Assembly (NCBI GenBank): GCA_003344405.1
Contig: NOWV01000022.1
Location: 310,001-374,000 of the forward strand
Length of the DNA stretch: 64,000 bases
DNA from: Trichoplax sp. H2
Taxonomy: Eukaryota; Placozoa; Uniplacotomia; Trichoplacea
Direction: 5' to 3'
Part shown: in pieces, positions 1 through 14,500 of the stretch
Numbering within the stretch: the first letter of the stretch is position 1
Layout: each line of letters opens with the position of its first letter
Made by a program: the position numbers and the translations under genes
The notes under the pieces: generated by a model
The model's database searches: none
Seen by the model: only the letters and a program-made list of their open reading frames with translations
Told to the model about the DNA's origin: nothing

Positions 1-879
1 AGGAGTTGCAAACATAAGTATCAGAATACTGTTGTTAATAGGATTTAACAGGGTATGTAACAAGAAGATCGCGAGGTCTTCTTTTTCCTAGTTTGTTGTA
101 AATGAAGTTACGGTTGGTTTTATTGTAATAAAGCTTAATTCGGTTTTTAAATCCAGTTAGACTGATTTATTGTGGATCCTGTAAGAATTGGCTTACTACC
201 ATAACATCCATAGTCTTGCTAGTAGCATGCAAAGTATAATAGCCAATATTCCCATATACAGTACAGTATAAGACACTGAGAATCTTTATCAATCTAATTG
301 GCATAGTCCAAGTTTTTCCACACGATTGTTGCAATATACTGTATAGGTACTGTACCATACTGTACTGTACGTCGAGAGTCTGATTAATTCAATGGCACCC
401 TGAAAAAATAAAATTCTGCAAGTTAAATGAAGCCAAAACTAGGTAAATTCTATATGTAATCGTAGCCTAATAACTCATAAATGCCGTTCTACGGGTACCT
501 ATAAATATTATACAGGAATTTCAACGGAATACAACTTTCATTTTTGAACAACTGGCTGCCATCGAAAATAATATATTCAGACTGTAATATTAAATACTGC
601 CGTCCTGTACAGTGTACAGTGTACAGTATGTAGACTGTAGGAGACTACAGTGTACAGTACTGTACACTCACTCGGTGTACTGTACTGTACAGCATGTGAT
701 ACAGGGAATGGACAAGAACACGTCATGGCGACAATACTGTACACTATAATACTATACAGTATAATGTCCTGTCGTAGATCATACACTAAGCACTGTAGAT
801 TAGGACTGTACATCGGTACAGTACCGTGCACTCTTCAAGCGCTACCAAGACGCTCGACGAAGACACCAGTGGAATCAAG
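1..879. other. Upstream spacer of POLDIP2
   Basis: No gene is recognised here. The short open frames read through palindromic CAGTAC-type repeats and resemble no protein. The sequence is AT-rich until about position 600, where the repeat-rich tract described separately begins and runs almost to the POLDIP2 start codon. Confidence 0.6.
600..830. repeat. CAGTAC/GTACTG palindromic repeat tract
   Basis: The stretch is densely packed with short interleaved palindromes built on TACAGTAC and GTACTGTAC (for example around 605-630, 650-695 and 735-760). The spacing is irregular, so this is not a simple microsatellite. A smaller cluster lies at about 335-372. The tract ends about 50 bases before the POLDIP2 ATG. 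Similar tracts occur at 21220-21690, 21960-22110 and 33700-34250. Function is unknown; spread of a short palindromic repeat or a promoter-associated role are both possible. Confidence 0.75.
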
Positions 880-3800
880 ATGGCGTTGCTTCGCCTTCTA
901 CGTCCTTCAACAGTAATGTTGAATGCAAAAGGAACGCTATTGCCTGCTTCTCGTCTATGTCGAAAGAGGATGCATAAGTAAGCCTATACTTGTTTCCAGA
1001 TATTTTATTCCACTGTACAAGAATAGGATAGCTACATTTCATGCATATTTCGATCACTGTGCCAGGTGTTGAGTCATCGTATCCATTCAACGCTACATTC
1101 TATGTCGGGATTATCTCGATTCTTTTTACATTGTGTCCTTTGCAATTGTGTAGACTGTATTGCATAATTTAGATGAAATGATATAGATTAGCAATATTTG
1201 TAGGCCAAGAATTGAGAAAAGAAATTTAGTAGTGACTACGTTACAATCGTTATCGACGATCATGCTGTCATGTCGTGCAATTACCAAGTATCAAGGATAC
1301 ACTTAGTAAATCCTGGTGGTAGACTTCTGCATGCTATTTTTCTACTAGCAATATTGAAATGATTATCTTGTCTTACTGGCGTTTGCATAGGTTAAGTAGG
1401 AAGCCAATATTACTGTAGTGCATTACCATCAGCAATGGCCAGTTTGGAAATTAGTTACTATGCTTATTGAAACCAAATTTCCTAGGTAATTCATGAGGTA
1501 TTCCTTTACTGCATGCTTTACGAAATAACTATAAACACGGGGTCCGTTTTATTTCATTGACCAATAAGATTATAATATTTATTCGAGTGAGATCTGTTTA
1601 GCTCAGCTTTATCCAAAGCTACCCTTACTACTTTCTAGTTCCTTTTAATTTATAATTAGATAATAAATACTTTCTCTGGCCGATAATATACTGCAAATTG
1701 CAGGATAATGTCATAATTTATTGCTTTTAATGCATTCTAATAAAATGTTACCTATATGCAAATAATGTCGCTTTCTATCACTTTACAAATCTAAAAATTT
1801 GCAAATTATCTTCAATTAATATAGCAGTCAAATTTATTCTCTCTGAGATGATTACAAAAATCAATTTGCTTTGCACAGATTAGCTACTGTAGGGGTTTTA
1901 ACATCACCAAAGGTCGATGACCATTATCAACCTGGACAAGTAAGTTAATCTTAATTACGCTAAAGTAGTACAGTAAATTATTAATACAAATCGATCGTTT
2001 AACAAAATTTATCTTTGCGAATATGAACTTCATTATTAGTCGTCCTAAAAGTACTGCAAATACGCGTACTATTTCCTACACTTGACAATCCTATTTACTG
2101 CTAACTGAAATTATCTATGATTTCTTCATCAGTTGTTCCTTCATCGGTTCTTTGGCTATCGTGGTGTCGTGTTATATCGATGGCCAGCTAACTTATATGA
2201 TAGAGATGAAGAAAATATTGTGTTAGTTCAACATTATATTAGTGCAGGGCATGTATATATTGAAGTTTATTATAGTAGGGTATAACTATAATTTACATCA
2301 TACTGTCTTAGTCTAGCTCAATATGCGTAATCTTTATATAACTAGAATAATATGTAATTTTCTTAACGATAAATCTTAGCTAAGCTAATTGACCGTCTTT
2401 TCCAATCTAGTCATACTAAAGAAAAGGAAGGAGATCATCAACCTCAAAAAGCAATTTATTATCAAGTTCTAGTTGACCAACGAGATGCCCCTTATGTTGT
2501 AAGTAAATTGTCACATTTATTGACACTACACAAAAGTTTGCTTGCGTACCACTATGTCTAGTTATATGAGGCATTTTTATAGTATATTACTTCTAAGAAG
2601 AACTTATAATTGTATTATCTTATCTAGAAAATGCAACGTGACAGTATTACGTTCCTAGGAAATAGTGCAGAAGAACCGCTATATTCTTTACCAGGTTTGC
2701 TAATTATTTATTATGCCCTTGCTTTACTCCTCCAACCTTATATTAATAAATCAAACTATGGCATCTTTATTACTAATTAAGAAGATTAAATCAATTCCGT
2801 TATTGACTGTGCGCTAACTGCGAATATTTTTACTATAAATACTCATTTGTTGACAATGTTATGTCTTGTTTAATAGGATTCGATTACTTAAGTCACGATG
2901 ACGTCCTGCCTTATAAAACTGTGGATAAGCAACCAATTAAACATAACTTTTTCAATAAATTTTTTGAAGTTGATGAAAGAAATGGTAAGTTATCGTTTAT
3001 ATCCCAAAATTTATACTATCTTTGTACTATAGAACATAAATTAAAGAATATTTATCAATTGAAATGCTACAAATATGTCATTTTAACTGTCTTGAAGTTT
3101 TTCCAAGTGTGATTATATAGTTGAAGAGCATCTAAACATTCATTATAGGTTCGATATCTTTCAATCCAAGAGAGTCCCTGAAATCGTGGCACGACAAAAA
3201 TCATCATTTTTTGGAATTGTCAGCTGTTTACCGTTGCGTCACTAACGATCTACGAGTTACTGTATTACCATTCTATATGGGATCTAGGGTAATGCTGTGC
3301 TACTTGATTGATTTAATCCTATATGTAACTGATTCTTTGTCCTAATTAGTATGTTATCTATCTTGTATATATTTATTGTAAACAGAAGGTATAAATAGTA
3401 GTGATTAAATGAATTATGCGTTACACTGCATAGATGAATAGGGAAGATAACGTAAAAAGTTATCAATCGCAATTTTTACATTATATTTAATAGAATTTTG
3501 TTACCAAAGATGAGGATGTACACTATTATTGGGTAAGATCGTTAATGGATACTCATAACCCTGATGATATTCTCGATAGCATTCTAATTATAAGAAATGT
3601 TTACAGTGGAGGTACTGCGTGAGAATTGAAAATCTAGGGACTATCCCTGTTAGATTGATTAATCGCCATTGGATTATACGAAGCGGTAATAATTTAGAAG
3701 AAGTACACGGACGTGGTGTTGTTGGGATGGTATGCTATAATCGCTACTTTAATCCTTTTTTAGCTTTACGTAACAATAAAAAGAAATAGATTAGTTATAC

Positions 3801-4201
3801 TACCTTGCTATATTGAATGGAATAAATCAATTCTCTGCGTTATTTTCAATTTCCTCATAGATGCCAGTACTTAATAAGCAAGAGCCGGCATTCCAGTATA
3901 GTAGCCATATTTCTTTGAAGTCATCTAGTGGGCACATGTGGTAATAATTAAAGTACTGTTATGATGACTGTAACGGTTTTTCAATTACTATTGTACTACA
4001 CTCTATTTTTTATCCTAGATTACTGTATTCTTAAGAATTGACTTTTCATACATAAAGAATCTTGATGCTTTTAAATCAACTTTTCATTCGATGTTCTTCT
4101 ATCTCTATTTCTTAATCAGGGGAAATTTTCAATTCGATAGATTGGATGGCTTAGGAAATATTTTCTGTCGGATACCGATGTTGAACTTAACTAGTAAATA
4201 G
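880..4201 (+). CDS. POLDIP2: DNA polymerase delta-interacting protein 2 homologue, 11 exons
   Basis: Exons: 880-977, 1879-1939, 2133-2221, 2411-2498, 2628-2694, 2877-2984, 3149-3288, 3494-3532, 3607-3729, 3861-3940, 4120-4201. They join in phase into about 324 aa. The basic, Ser/Leu-rich N-terminus (MALLRLLRPS...) looks like a mitochondrial presequence. Residues about 54-112 form a YccV/HspQ-like domain (FLHRFFGYRGVVLYRW, then YYQVLVDQRDAPYV). FDYLSHDDVLPY follows. From about residue 196 there is an ApaG domain (LRVTVLPFYMG, VRIENLG, HWIIRSG, GRGVVG, FQYSSHISL). Domain order and these motifs match animal POLDIP2, known as a mitochondrial/nuclear adaptor linked to ClpXP and DNA polymerases. 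The C-terminal tail after the ApaG core is shorter than in vertebrates. The exon 3 donor (GT-gttagt) and the exon 8 acceptor were chosen by reading frame and homology; the other junctions have clear GT-AG sites. Confidence 0.93.
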
Positions 4202-7200
4202 TAGTATACCATATCAAAGGCGATGTATTATTTTCTTGTTTATTTACAAATTTACCAAAGTGTAAAAATTAGAAATGTACGTTGTGTTGATGAGACAACA
4301 CATTCGCGATCGCGTCTTGGATTAGAGTTTTCCTCATTTTAGTAAGTATCGAAATCTGCGCAAATCCATCGTACCGTACATGCTAGCATATGACTGAATG
4401 CAAAATAAGTATATAAGGATTATCCGATACACTTGAAAGCTGTGCTGCTTCTTAATCTCGATTATTCACTTTTAAAAACTTCATATTTATGCGTTTTATG
4501 CCTGTCAACATTGTTGACTTGGGTAAAATTTTTGATTAATGATATTTAACTAAACAGTTATTCCTTTGGGAACATTACCTCATAGCGATAAATCGTTGAT
4601 AGTGATATCAAGGACTGTTTATATACTAGGTAAAGATGCGCCTTATGCCAACTTTAAGTTGAAGAATATGACTTAAATATGTATAAAGCACTTACATCTC
4701 TATAACTGAGAATATCCATCATATGAACAGAAGCATTTGCTTATCTTGAACATTAGATATTCGATTAAAGTTATTTCTAGTTAAATATATGTTTTATTAT
4801 CTTGCGGGGTCAATGTGTATAATATCATAAACACAGAAAGAGTGTGTTATCATTTCGTTATAGTGTCATTGTTGCCTAAATTAGATTTGAATAAAGAGTA
4901 GAATACCAGATCGCACGTTTCTATTTATACAAAAAGTTATTGGTAGAGATAATACGTACGGTACTCTTTTTGTATAGATATTCTGTGCAAGCAGAACACT
5001 AATAACGCAATTACAATCTGTATACCAATGCAGTACAATAAATCGAATACTGTATATTAACAGAACAAAAAGTACTACCAATACTACCTAATATAGCAAT
5101 ACTGCAGTATAGAAGTTATTCATATTACTGAATTTCCACATGTTATAGATGCATGAGCTATACTCGTACACCACGTATTTCCCTGTAACATTATAAATTA
5201 TATCATTATGCTATACAATATATATTTGTCTACGTTCTTATGAGACTCATACACGATTTGCATCATCGGTTTGAAAGTGCTGTATATTAGCCGTATAATC
5301 AATTATGATTTAAGTTCTATCATAATTTCTATACCTGCTCTTTGTCTCTCAAACGCGGCTCAATCTTCTTGTCACTTATTTCTAATAAATGATTCTATCT
5401 TAGTTTTGTCACCTTTCATCCTTCACTGAAGTTGATGTAGGAATATTTTACAAAGAATATCGCTTATACTTTATGCGGCATACGTAATTAATCAAACTGG
5501 ATCTCATCTAAAGCTTATTGTAATAAATTATTGATAATCTTCCTATGATAGATATTTTTAACTTGGAAAATGCTAACCATCTTTTATAATAGTTATTTAT
5601 TTTCCTCTTCACTTCTAATTTTGATACGCTATACAGTATTTCGAGGTAAAATAACCTGCTATATTTATTTTTATAACGATATCCGAAATTATAATGAATG
5701 TTACAGTGACACTGAATAAAAATTCCCATTACACGACGACCTGAAATTTATCTATTGTCTTCAAATTATTAGATGTAAATACTTTACGTCTACGTGTGTA
5801 TCCTGTTAGACAGGTATTTACTGATTTCAAAATGGTCTAATTCATATTCCCAAACGTATCTATCGTAATGCCCTGTTGCCAGTATTAACCAAATGAAAAT
5901 ATCTCAATTATAAATCCGGTTTAAAAACGATTTGAATACAGGTGCCTTTAGGTGGAACGCTGATTAAGGATATCATGTGTAGGAGTGGGCAAGTTTTGCA
6001 TTTACAGTCAAAATGATAAAATGTGTTTGTCAAGGCAATCAGAAGCTATCGAATACATCGCCGCCTGGTACTATTGTAGTCTAAGAGTAATTAATCATGT
6101 CAATAGAAGTGCTTAGAATTAGTCTACACTAACTACCAATAATAAAGGAAATTAATGAAAATATTGTTGGTCCATTGTAGCGCGCTTTAAAATTTATCAT
6201 ATGAATATAGAAGATTTGGCATACAGGAATTGGTAGTAACTACTAAAATATGCTAGTAACAGATCTTAAGTTATGATCGCATCACAGGATAATTAGTGTT
6301 AATTAGTAATTAATTAATTCATTCTACTTCTATCTTAATCTCGATCTTATCGCTAAATGTACGCATATAAATCAGATACTTTTTATAAAAGCTAAATGAG
6401 AATATGCCTATCAGATGGCATGAGCATTTTCTTCAAGGTTTAAAAACATGAATATCTTATTCTTTATGCACAGCAGCTTTAGATGAACTTTCGATACAAT
6501 AGAATAATAGCTGCAGTATATGTATTACATATCGTTTAAGCATTCACCAAACTAGTTTACTTTCTAGTTGTGGGTGGGTGAGTGGGAGAATATCAACATT
6601 TAAGCGTCGGTGTATTACTCATACTGTCAAGTTACTTTCTGCTATTATAGAAAACTTACTCCATACCGGTTTTTAATTACTATGTCAATCTTAAACCTTC
6701 TGCGACGAGATAGGGTTTAATTATTCAAATACCGGTATCGCCGGTACTGCTTCTTATGAAACTCGTTTTCTGTAACATAAAATAAGCATCTAAAAGTATA
6801 GCTTATATTTAATTATCTATGAAGTATATGCTCAATCAACTCCAGTTGAAGCGCGGAAAAATATTCATTACTTGCTGAGAATTACATCATCATTATTACC
6901 ATAACTCTCTTATATGGGGAGACTAGGATAAGCGAGCGATTGACTAAATTCAAAAGTTTGGTCTTTTATTAAATGCCACAATCTGTATGTTTTATTAAAA
7001 CAAAAACAGTTTCCTTGAATGAATTTTAGCATTACTGTAATTAGTAAAAGTAATTCTCGGTAATATAAATTTTTAGTGGTCAACAAACTGTTTGTTCGAT
7101 CTTGAATTACATACTTACCGGAGTGCCATATGTATTATTTACATGTTTTCAAAGTTAGGACTTGGAAGTATCAACAAGACCTATTCGACCCTAAGTATTA

Positions 7201-10200
7201 CCTTTAGCATATTGACATAGTTACACTAATGGAAGTGAAATTTTGACTGCTTCTGTTCCATTACATTCAGATAATCTTCGGTTACTAAGAGTAACATGTT
7301 TGAAATATTTTGATTTTTCTATCACCTTTTTATGCATTATTCTCTTTATTTACCAGACTCTATAAGTCATTATAAATATTAATGCCATAAATATTTTAAT
7401 GATGAATAGTATTCTATTGTACATAAACATATCGAGTGGTAAGTTATTAACATGCTAAAAGAATATTATAATAACAAATACAGACACGTAAGTAGAGTAA
7501 CTGCTCTCTTTTGTATCATTCCAACAGTCTTGCATTTAATGCTTTGATTTTTCCCGCAGGTAACTCACCTGATATTAAACATCCAATAAGATACAATATT
7601 TATATTTGTATATGTATATGTTTGGGTTATTAGTCTTATAGTCTTACGAGCTGAACTTTTTAAGTAAATTATTGCATAATTACTAGGAGATCGTTATGAG
7701 AAATTGCTATTTCACAAATTTTAGTTAGTTTTGGATCGGATTTAGGTGATGTAATTTCGTATATCATTGTCTTAAGCCTTGTATTACTGTTATTGTACTA
7801 CTACAGCATCGTAAATTATTCGCAGAGAATTTGTTCTTGTTAGTCAAATTAACTAAATCTTGCTAATTTGCAATAATATTCTCTCAGCTTTACAGTAACT
7901 ACACAAAGAATGAACAATAATAAAATTATAGTCATGTTTTATAAAGCCCAACTGCCAAATTGTATGTGGGAGTTAGTTTCAGCTAAATGCCAATGTTTTA
8001 GTTATTTGAAGTGTAATATAATTAATCAATAAAGCTATTAGTATAAGTAATATCTGAGATTTGTATAGAATTAAATATTCAGCATTATAATATTCTTTAT
8101 GTTTTTTGATACAAAGTGGGGTAGAGATGATATCAGTTGTATTTTGTTATTAACTAGAAATTTTGTCAAACGTTTGCTAGATTATATTTTCGTCAAATAT
8201 GAGTACTGCATTTTTGCTGCAAGCTATTGTTACTCTAAGGTATATATTAAACTAATTTTAAAGATATTCTAGTATGTTTAATCATTATCTCTGTTACTGC
8301 TAATCATAAAACTATATTTATACGCGTATTCTTGTAATGGAGGTACACCGGAGATATTTCAGGGTCTTCTCCTATCTCGAACTACTTATCAAGATCAGTT
8401 TTCCGAGACAACTATGAACTTTTTTCTTAAGTTTTACGGTAGAAACAACATAGACAGTCTCCTTACGCGCAAATGATGAACTAAAGAACTCTTCTTATAG
8501 TAAAAAGTTACTCGAATTTGTGCCTTCTATTTATATTCGCGAGCAGCTATAGGGTGCATACGTTCATATACATTGAAATTAATACTGGTAGACAATATTG
8601 TAGGTCTTATATTCTTGGGTCTAAATTTGTATTATTTTGTACTCTACTTTAGAATACGTTAGAGTACGCATAGAACACGAGATTAATCACGGTCGAAATA
8701 CGACGTGACCTTCGAGTTCTCTTATAATTAAATATCCAACTGCTGTAATTTACTTACCCTTACCAGAAAATGAACTAATTTTATAATCTATAACCCTGAT
8801 AACAAGTTATCTTCCGCATAGCAGTTAAAATAGGGTATTTATACTACATGGTAGCATTTAAAATATTGATACTGCTCTAAAATATTAACGTACTTTCAAA
8901 GATTTCCCTGCTATATAGAATGATCTATTTTCTCAACTATTTATTAACTTATATCATATAAGAAATTATTGAATAATTTTGTATTTTATATCCTAAGAAT
9001 TTACCTTATTGTAAATGAAAATATTATGTTAGTGTCATATTTTTTCTTTCTACCAATTAGGTACAATTTCACATTGTAGATAGATGCTATCTGTTACATA
9101 CAACAATTCTAAGTACTCAATTAACTACAGCTGAAAATTTTGACCTTCAGACTTTAGACTTTGTACATATTTCGGTATTTTACACTTCTAAATTAAATTA
9201 AATATTTCATGAAATGAACTCTTTAAAATACTTCTTTAAATGTTATCATAAATTTAGTGATTTAAAACTATTTCAATCTGTATAGACTAAGATTTATTGT
9301 CACATGTTGAATTTAGAAAGCATAATGATGAAAATGTCTTTCGAAAGAGTTCTTATCTATATCTACAAATTAATTTATATAGCTATTATTATTCTTTGTT
9401 GCAAGCAATAAGTTGACATAATTTTTTAAAGTGTATGTTGCCCCAGATAATCTGATTCATAGCTATGATTACGGAAGGTTGATGAATTTACATCGTACTT
9501 TACCTTTTAAATGAGGCTATTCTATCTAGTGTATGAAATTACTATCTTGCTTACACTATGTCTTAGGCAGTTCCTTAAATTTGATTAAAATTGTTTACAT
9601 TGTTCTAATGGTGATTTTGAGTACAAGTAAAAGGAGAGTTGATGCCCGTATTGGGCCTAAAGATTCGATTACTTTTAAATTTAGGGATTAATACAGTACT
9701 GCATTAATTAGCTCCTTATCAAGGAGTATAACATTTTTAAAGAGTAAAGCAGAAATACGGTGCCAAATACGGTATCTAGTTATGGCATTTCTAACTCCTA
9801 TGTTTTCAATTCTATTAGATCTTTTCTTATCCGTGCGATAAAAATTTATGTAGTTTCGATACTTTGCAACAGTTAGATTGCATGATGATGATGCAACAAG
9901 ACAATTATTAACCAGTCTAAACTAACACTCGATATAGTTTAATTGTCAGTTTGAACAGCTGACAACTTTATCTAAGATACTGTTGTAAATCGTGTTATCT
10001 CCCTAAATTTGATATTATTATTTGCAATACAAAATAAATAAAACGACGGTCTTTTCTTCGATATTTTAGGGCTTAACAGGTACTATAAGACTATCAAACT
10101 ATCGGTAAAAATTGTTCGGATAATTGAATATGATTAAATCACAATCTATTGACATAATTTGTTTTGGAAGAGAACAATATTTTACTATTGGTCAATCAAG

Positions 10201-11569
10201 GATAAATTTTTGTAGATCGTAGGTGATTGATGATGTATTCGCAAGATTACGTGTAAGCATCTTAAGTTTTAATACCGTATAAAAGATGGTAGTAGTAATT
10301 ACCATGATTAAGATCTCTTCTATGACTTTCACTCGAGAGATGATTAAGTTGCTAGTAAGCAGATTGTACCTAAATTATTATTACGTCTATTGAAATTCAG
10401 TCCTATCACCAGGACACCATTTTGGGCGTATGTATTAGTCTTGCTACTTCTTAACTTATTTCTTCAATAACCAAAACAAGTACGTAAATAACTAACCAGG
10501 TAATCAAAATTAGAATACAACTCAAGTTACTCTCTTAATATGATCAACTATATAATAAAAGACGACAACCGATCAATTTCATGCCTACAAGTACGGTAAT
10601 ATACAGTATTTATTTATTTCCTTATGAAAAATTCTTCAATTTTTTATATTATAACTGATTAAATGTGTCATGTTGTTGATGAATGTTCTGTGTATGCATA
10701 CTAATAAGGTATAGGCTGGTAGTGATCTGATTATTAGGTGGGTGATAAAAAAACCTTTGTCAACAAAGACATGGAGATGCTTGACATCAGAGATATTAAA
10801 GAACACCTCCGTACATAAATATTGAATAGCGATGTAGTAAATTGTCTTTCTTGATTCAATAATTGACACAGTCATATGCTTGGACAATATGTTAGAATCA
10901 CTACCCGTCGTACATTAAAACCTAATTGATTAGTTACTGTCAGATGATCAATTATTCAGTCAGAGAATTGGTGTGACGCAGTAATGCTCTAAAATTACTG
11001 GTAGTCTGCTGAAAGTTCAAATTGTTATGGTAATCTACTTCTTTAAACAAATGATGACCTTAGACAAGAGAACGAATACGTACTTAACAATGTATTGCAG
11101 TTTAGGCTACTGGTCAATTAATTACTTGGTACGACGGGTGCAGATATAACAATGATTGAATGCGAAGACGATCATTATAATAACTATAATCACATCGGAA
11201 TAGGAGAATAGAATAAAACATCGAGATAGTATTGAAAATAGTTCATACACAAGTTGAACAGGTAAGAAAGCAACCGAAAATTCAGATAAAAATCATGTAA
11301 ACATGGGTTATAGTTTCAAGTAGGAGTACTCTAATAAGAGAAAAAATAAAAATAAATAAAGCGACTAGTATATATGTAGCTTATCTTTTAGCTAATGCCG
11401 TAAATTTTTTATTGTTGTTACGTATATCCTGTTAATTTTACATCTCTATAAGGGCTTGATGTAATAGATTCATGATGATATCTTTACAGTATCATCCCCA
11501 AGTGTACTCGTGTTTGCTATTTTTCAGCAAGTCAATGATAATAAATATTTACAACGTGATCTAGAGATC
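4202..11569. other. Long spacer with no recognised gene
   Basis: About 7.3 kb of AT-rich sequence between POLDIP2 and the SLC6 gene. Reading both strands I found no exon chain with recognisable protein similarity. The longest candidate is a 58-codon open frame ending at 8476 without conserved motifs. A gene made only of very short exons, as ROGDI is, could be hidden here. The last 400 bases probably hold the SLC6 5' UTR. Confidence 0.5.
11262..11527 (+). other. Probable 5' UTR intron of the SLC6 gene
   Basis: A good donor (GAACAG|gtaaga) at 11262 and a pyrimidine-rich acceptor (ctatttttcag) ending at 11527 lie just upstream of the SLC6 start codon. Splicing them would leave a non-coding leader of about 42 bases before the ATG at 11570. 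This is inferred from splice signals only; no transcript is available. Confidence 0.4.
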
Positions 11570-14500
11570 ATGGCTGATACTAATAGCGATATCGAGAAAG
11601 AAAAAAAGATCGATGAAGAAGCTGAAGTAGCTAAACCAGTTGATTCTGAAAGTGTTGAAGAAGAACGAGAAGGTTGGGGTAAAAAAATTGAATTTCTCCT
11701 TTGCTGCGTTGGCTATGCAGTTGGAGTTGGCAATGTATTGCGATTTCCATACCTATGCTACGAAAATGGCGGCGGTAAGTTATGTCAACGCTTCAACGCA
11801 TTTTACATTAATCTTATTCGCAACTAGCGGTTGCTGCACAATGCACACCAGTCAGAATTATTTTTATAGGTATGATCAGATACAAACCAGAACGATTATT
11901 TATACTAAGTAAAGCAATACGGATTAGAATTTTTTTTCTGCAGTACGATCATGTAGCCGTAAACTTGATAAGAAACAACACGTGTTAAGCGGTAAAAATG
12001 TCTTTGTAGAATCTGTCAAGGATACTGAGTTAAAGGGAATGTGCTACTCATGTGGATAACAGTTTATTTGGTTGTCTTTGACCTTTTTCTTTTGATGCAG
12101 TTTTTGTAGAGTAATCAAAATGATGAGAATAAAAAGTTATTCAGTTGGATCTACATTAAAAAATAATACTGGAGCTACGAGATTTCCACATCTACGTGAC
12201 TCGCCATTACAGTTTCACATCACTACTATAGAGCATGAAATCTTGGATAAGAGCTCTTCCAAAAAATACAGTGCAAAAACTTTATGTAATAAATTCTATT
12301 GAAGATAACGTACTTCTTCACTGCTAAGTAGATATAAGACGTAGAGCTATTTTGAATTTATACGCGTATCTCAGTAAACTTACTACAGCATAGAAATATT
12401 CAAGCTTGCACTTGTAGGCGTATTAATTATCTTAAGATTTAGTAAGGCTCATTCTTGAGCATTTCCAAATTTTTGTTCTATTCTAAAAATATGATTATAG
12501 ACTGTTTTTCAGTAGCAAGTACTCTAAAAAAAGGTTACCATTAAATAAGAAATCTATGAAAAGTTGAACTAATGTAAAATACATGTATAGTAGCAACTAG
12601 TCTAGTTTTAAGGCGCTTGCTGGAAACATAAATGCTTCGATAAATACAGTTTATTATTTTTCTAGGCTTTATACGATTTTTTTTGTTTGCCAACTAGTCT
12701 CTAGTAATGATTATAAGGTCAGTGTTGGCTAAAATCTTTTTTTTTATCTAGGGGCATTTCTGATTCCATACTTTCTATGCATGATATTTTGTGGCATACC
12801 GCTGATTGCGTTAGAATTTGCTATTGGGCAATACTGGCAGAAAGGACCTACCGTGGTCTTTTTACATCTATGTCCGCTATTAAGTGGTTCGTACTCGTAT
12901 TGCATTTTTATTCAATTACTGCCATTTATCATTATTAATTCGACCAATTAGATGTTATCATAAGAATGGCTTCAATATTATATAAGCTATGTGATACAGG
13001 AAAGTAAAATACACTCTTATTTTTATTGTATTTAAAAATATTTAGGGATTGGCTATTGCATGATTATGATATCTTTCCTAGTGTCTACCTATTACATCAG
13101 TTTGCTTGTTTGGGTTCTTTATTACTTATTCAGCAGTTTTGGTAATCCATTGCCTTGGTTAACTTGTGATAACCCATGGAATACACCAAACTGCGTTGTC
13201 TATAATAGATCAAATCCAAACCTAACTGGGACTTCACCAAGCGAAGAATTTTTAAAGTTAGTTCGATAAATTCATGACAGCCTATTTACGCTAATAGATT
13301 TTAACTAAATTTCCAATCATTTTTATTAACGACTCATTCACTTCTACAATCAACTACTATAGATTTAATTATGGCCTCAATACCTACTATTTTTCAAGGA
13401 AAATGGGGGTTATGTAATACTTATGATCAATTTTTTTTAGCGAAAAAGTTCTAAATATGACCAGTTCGCCGTCAGAAATCGGAATTGTGAAGTGGGATCT
13501 GGTTCTACTACTCTTGTTGTCATGGATTATCATTTATTTTTGCTCATTCAAGGGCGTTCAATGGACTGGAAAGGTATGACACCGCACGCTATAGCTACTA
13601 TTTAAGTGTAGATCGTATGCAGTACAAAAGGAAATGTAAAATTTTTTAAATCGCTGGTTTTTTAATTTGTTGTGCATCTGATATATTGAAACAAAAATCT
13701 TTCTGAAAACAAATCGCAAATCAAAATTGATGGTATACTTTGATATCATAGTTAGTGCTGATGTTCTGTTTAAAAAATTACCGCTTTTGAAAATATTGTC
13801 TTTTTGTATATAGAAATTGCAAGTTAGTGAAATGACTGTATTGTGGTATATATACACATTGCATTTTGAAGCTTCACTAAATATATATACTATAGGTTTA
13901 GTTTATTTAAAAACCGATAACTACCATACTACTACAACTGCATTGCAGGATATTTCTTTTATACGCATGCACTTTGCTATTATTAAATTTCATCGCGCTA
14001 TTTATATAAGATATGGAACAAGTACTTACGTTTCGGTTGAACTTAAAAAATAAATAAACTTCAATAAATCTATTCATTGGCGTAGTAGCTAGTCAATAAT
14101 AGATAATAATAACATTCATCTATTAATACTGAGTTGATCAATTGTAGATTTTTAAATACATGAACTCATGACATGAACTCATATGCTCTAATTTTGTGAT
14201 AGGTCGTTTACTTTACGGCAACATTCCCTTATCTTGTTTTGGTCATCCTTTTCATCCGTGGACTTACCTTGGAAGGTGCTGGTGATGGTCTTTACTTTTA
14301 TTTAAATCCAAAGTTTGAGCTGCTACGAAGTATAGATGTAATACGCTTATTTTTTAATACCATTCATATTCTTATTGACAATACGATGTTATTCAGGATA
14401 CAAAACATGTCACTAATGCAATTAAAAATGGATGATTCATAATGTTTTAAAAATAAAATTCAATTAAAGCTCCATTCTATCTTACAGTAAGTTTGCTTTC

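Noticed and set aside
577-916. Overlapping 84-88 codon open frames on both strands near 600-900
   Set aside because: They read through CAGTAC palindromes or run antisense to POLDIP2 exon 1, and show no conserved protein.
8300-8476. 58-codon open frame (contains GLLLSRTTYQDQFSETT)
   Set aside because: Protein-like composition and an acceptor-like sequence before it, but no start codon, no partner exons and no recognised family.
10636-10887. 83-codon minus-strand open frame
   Set aside because: No motif, hydrophobic AT-driven composition and no neighbouring exons; likely chance.
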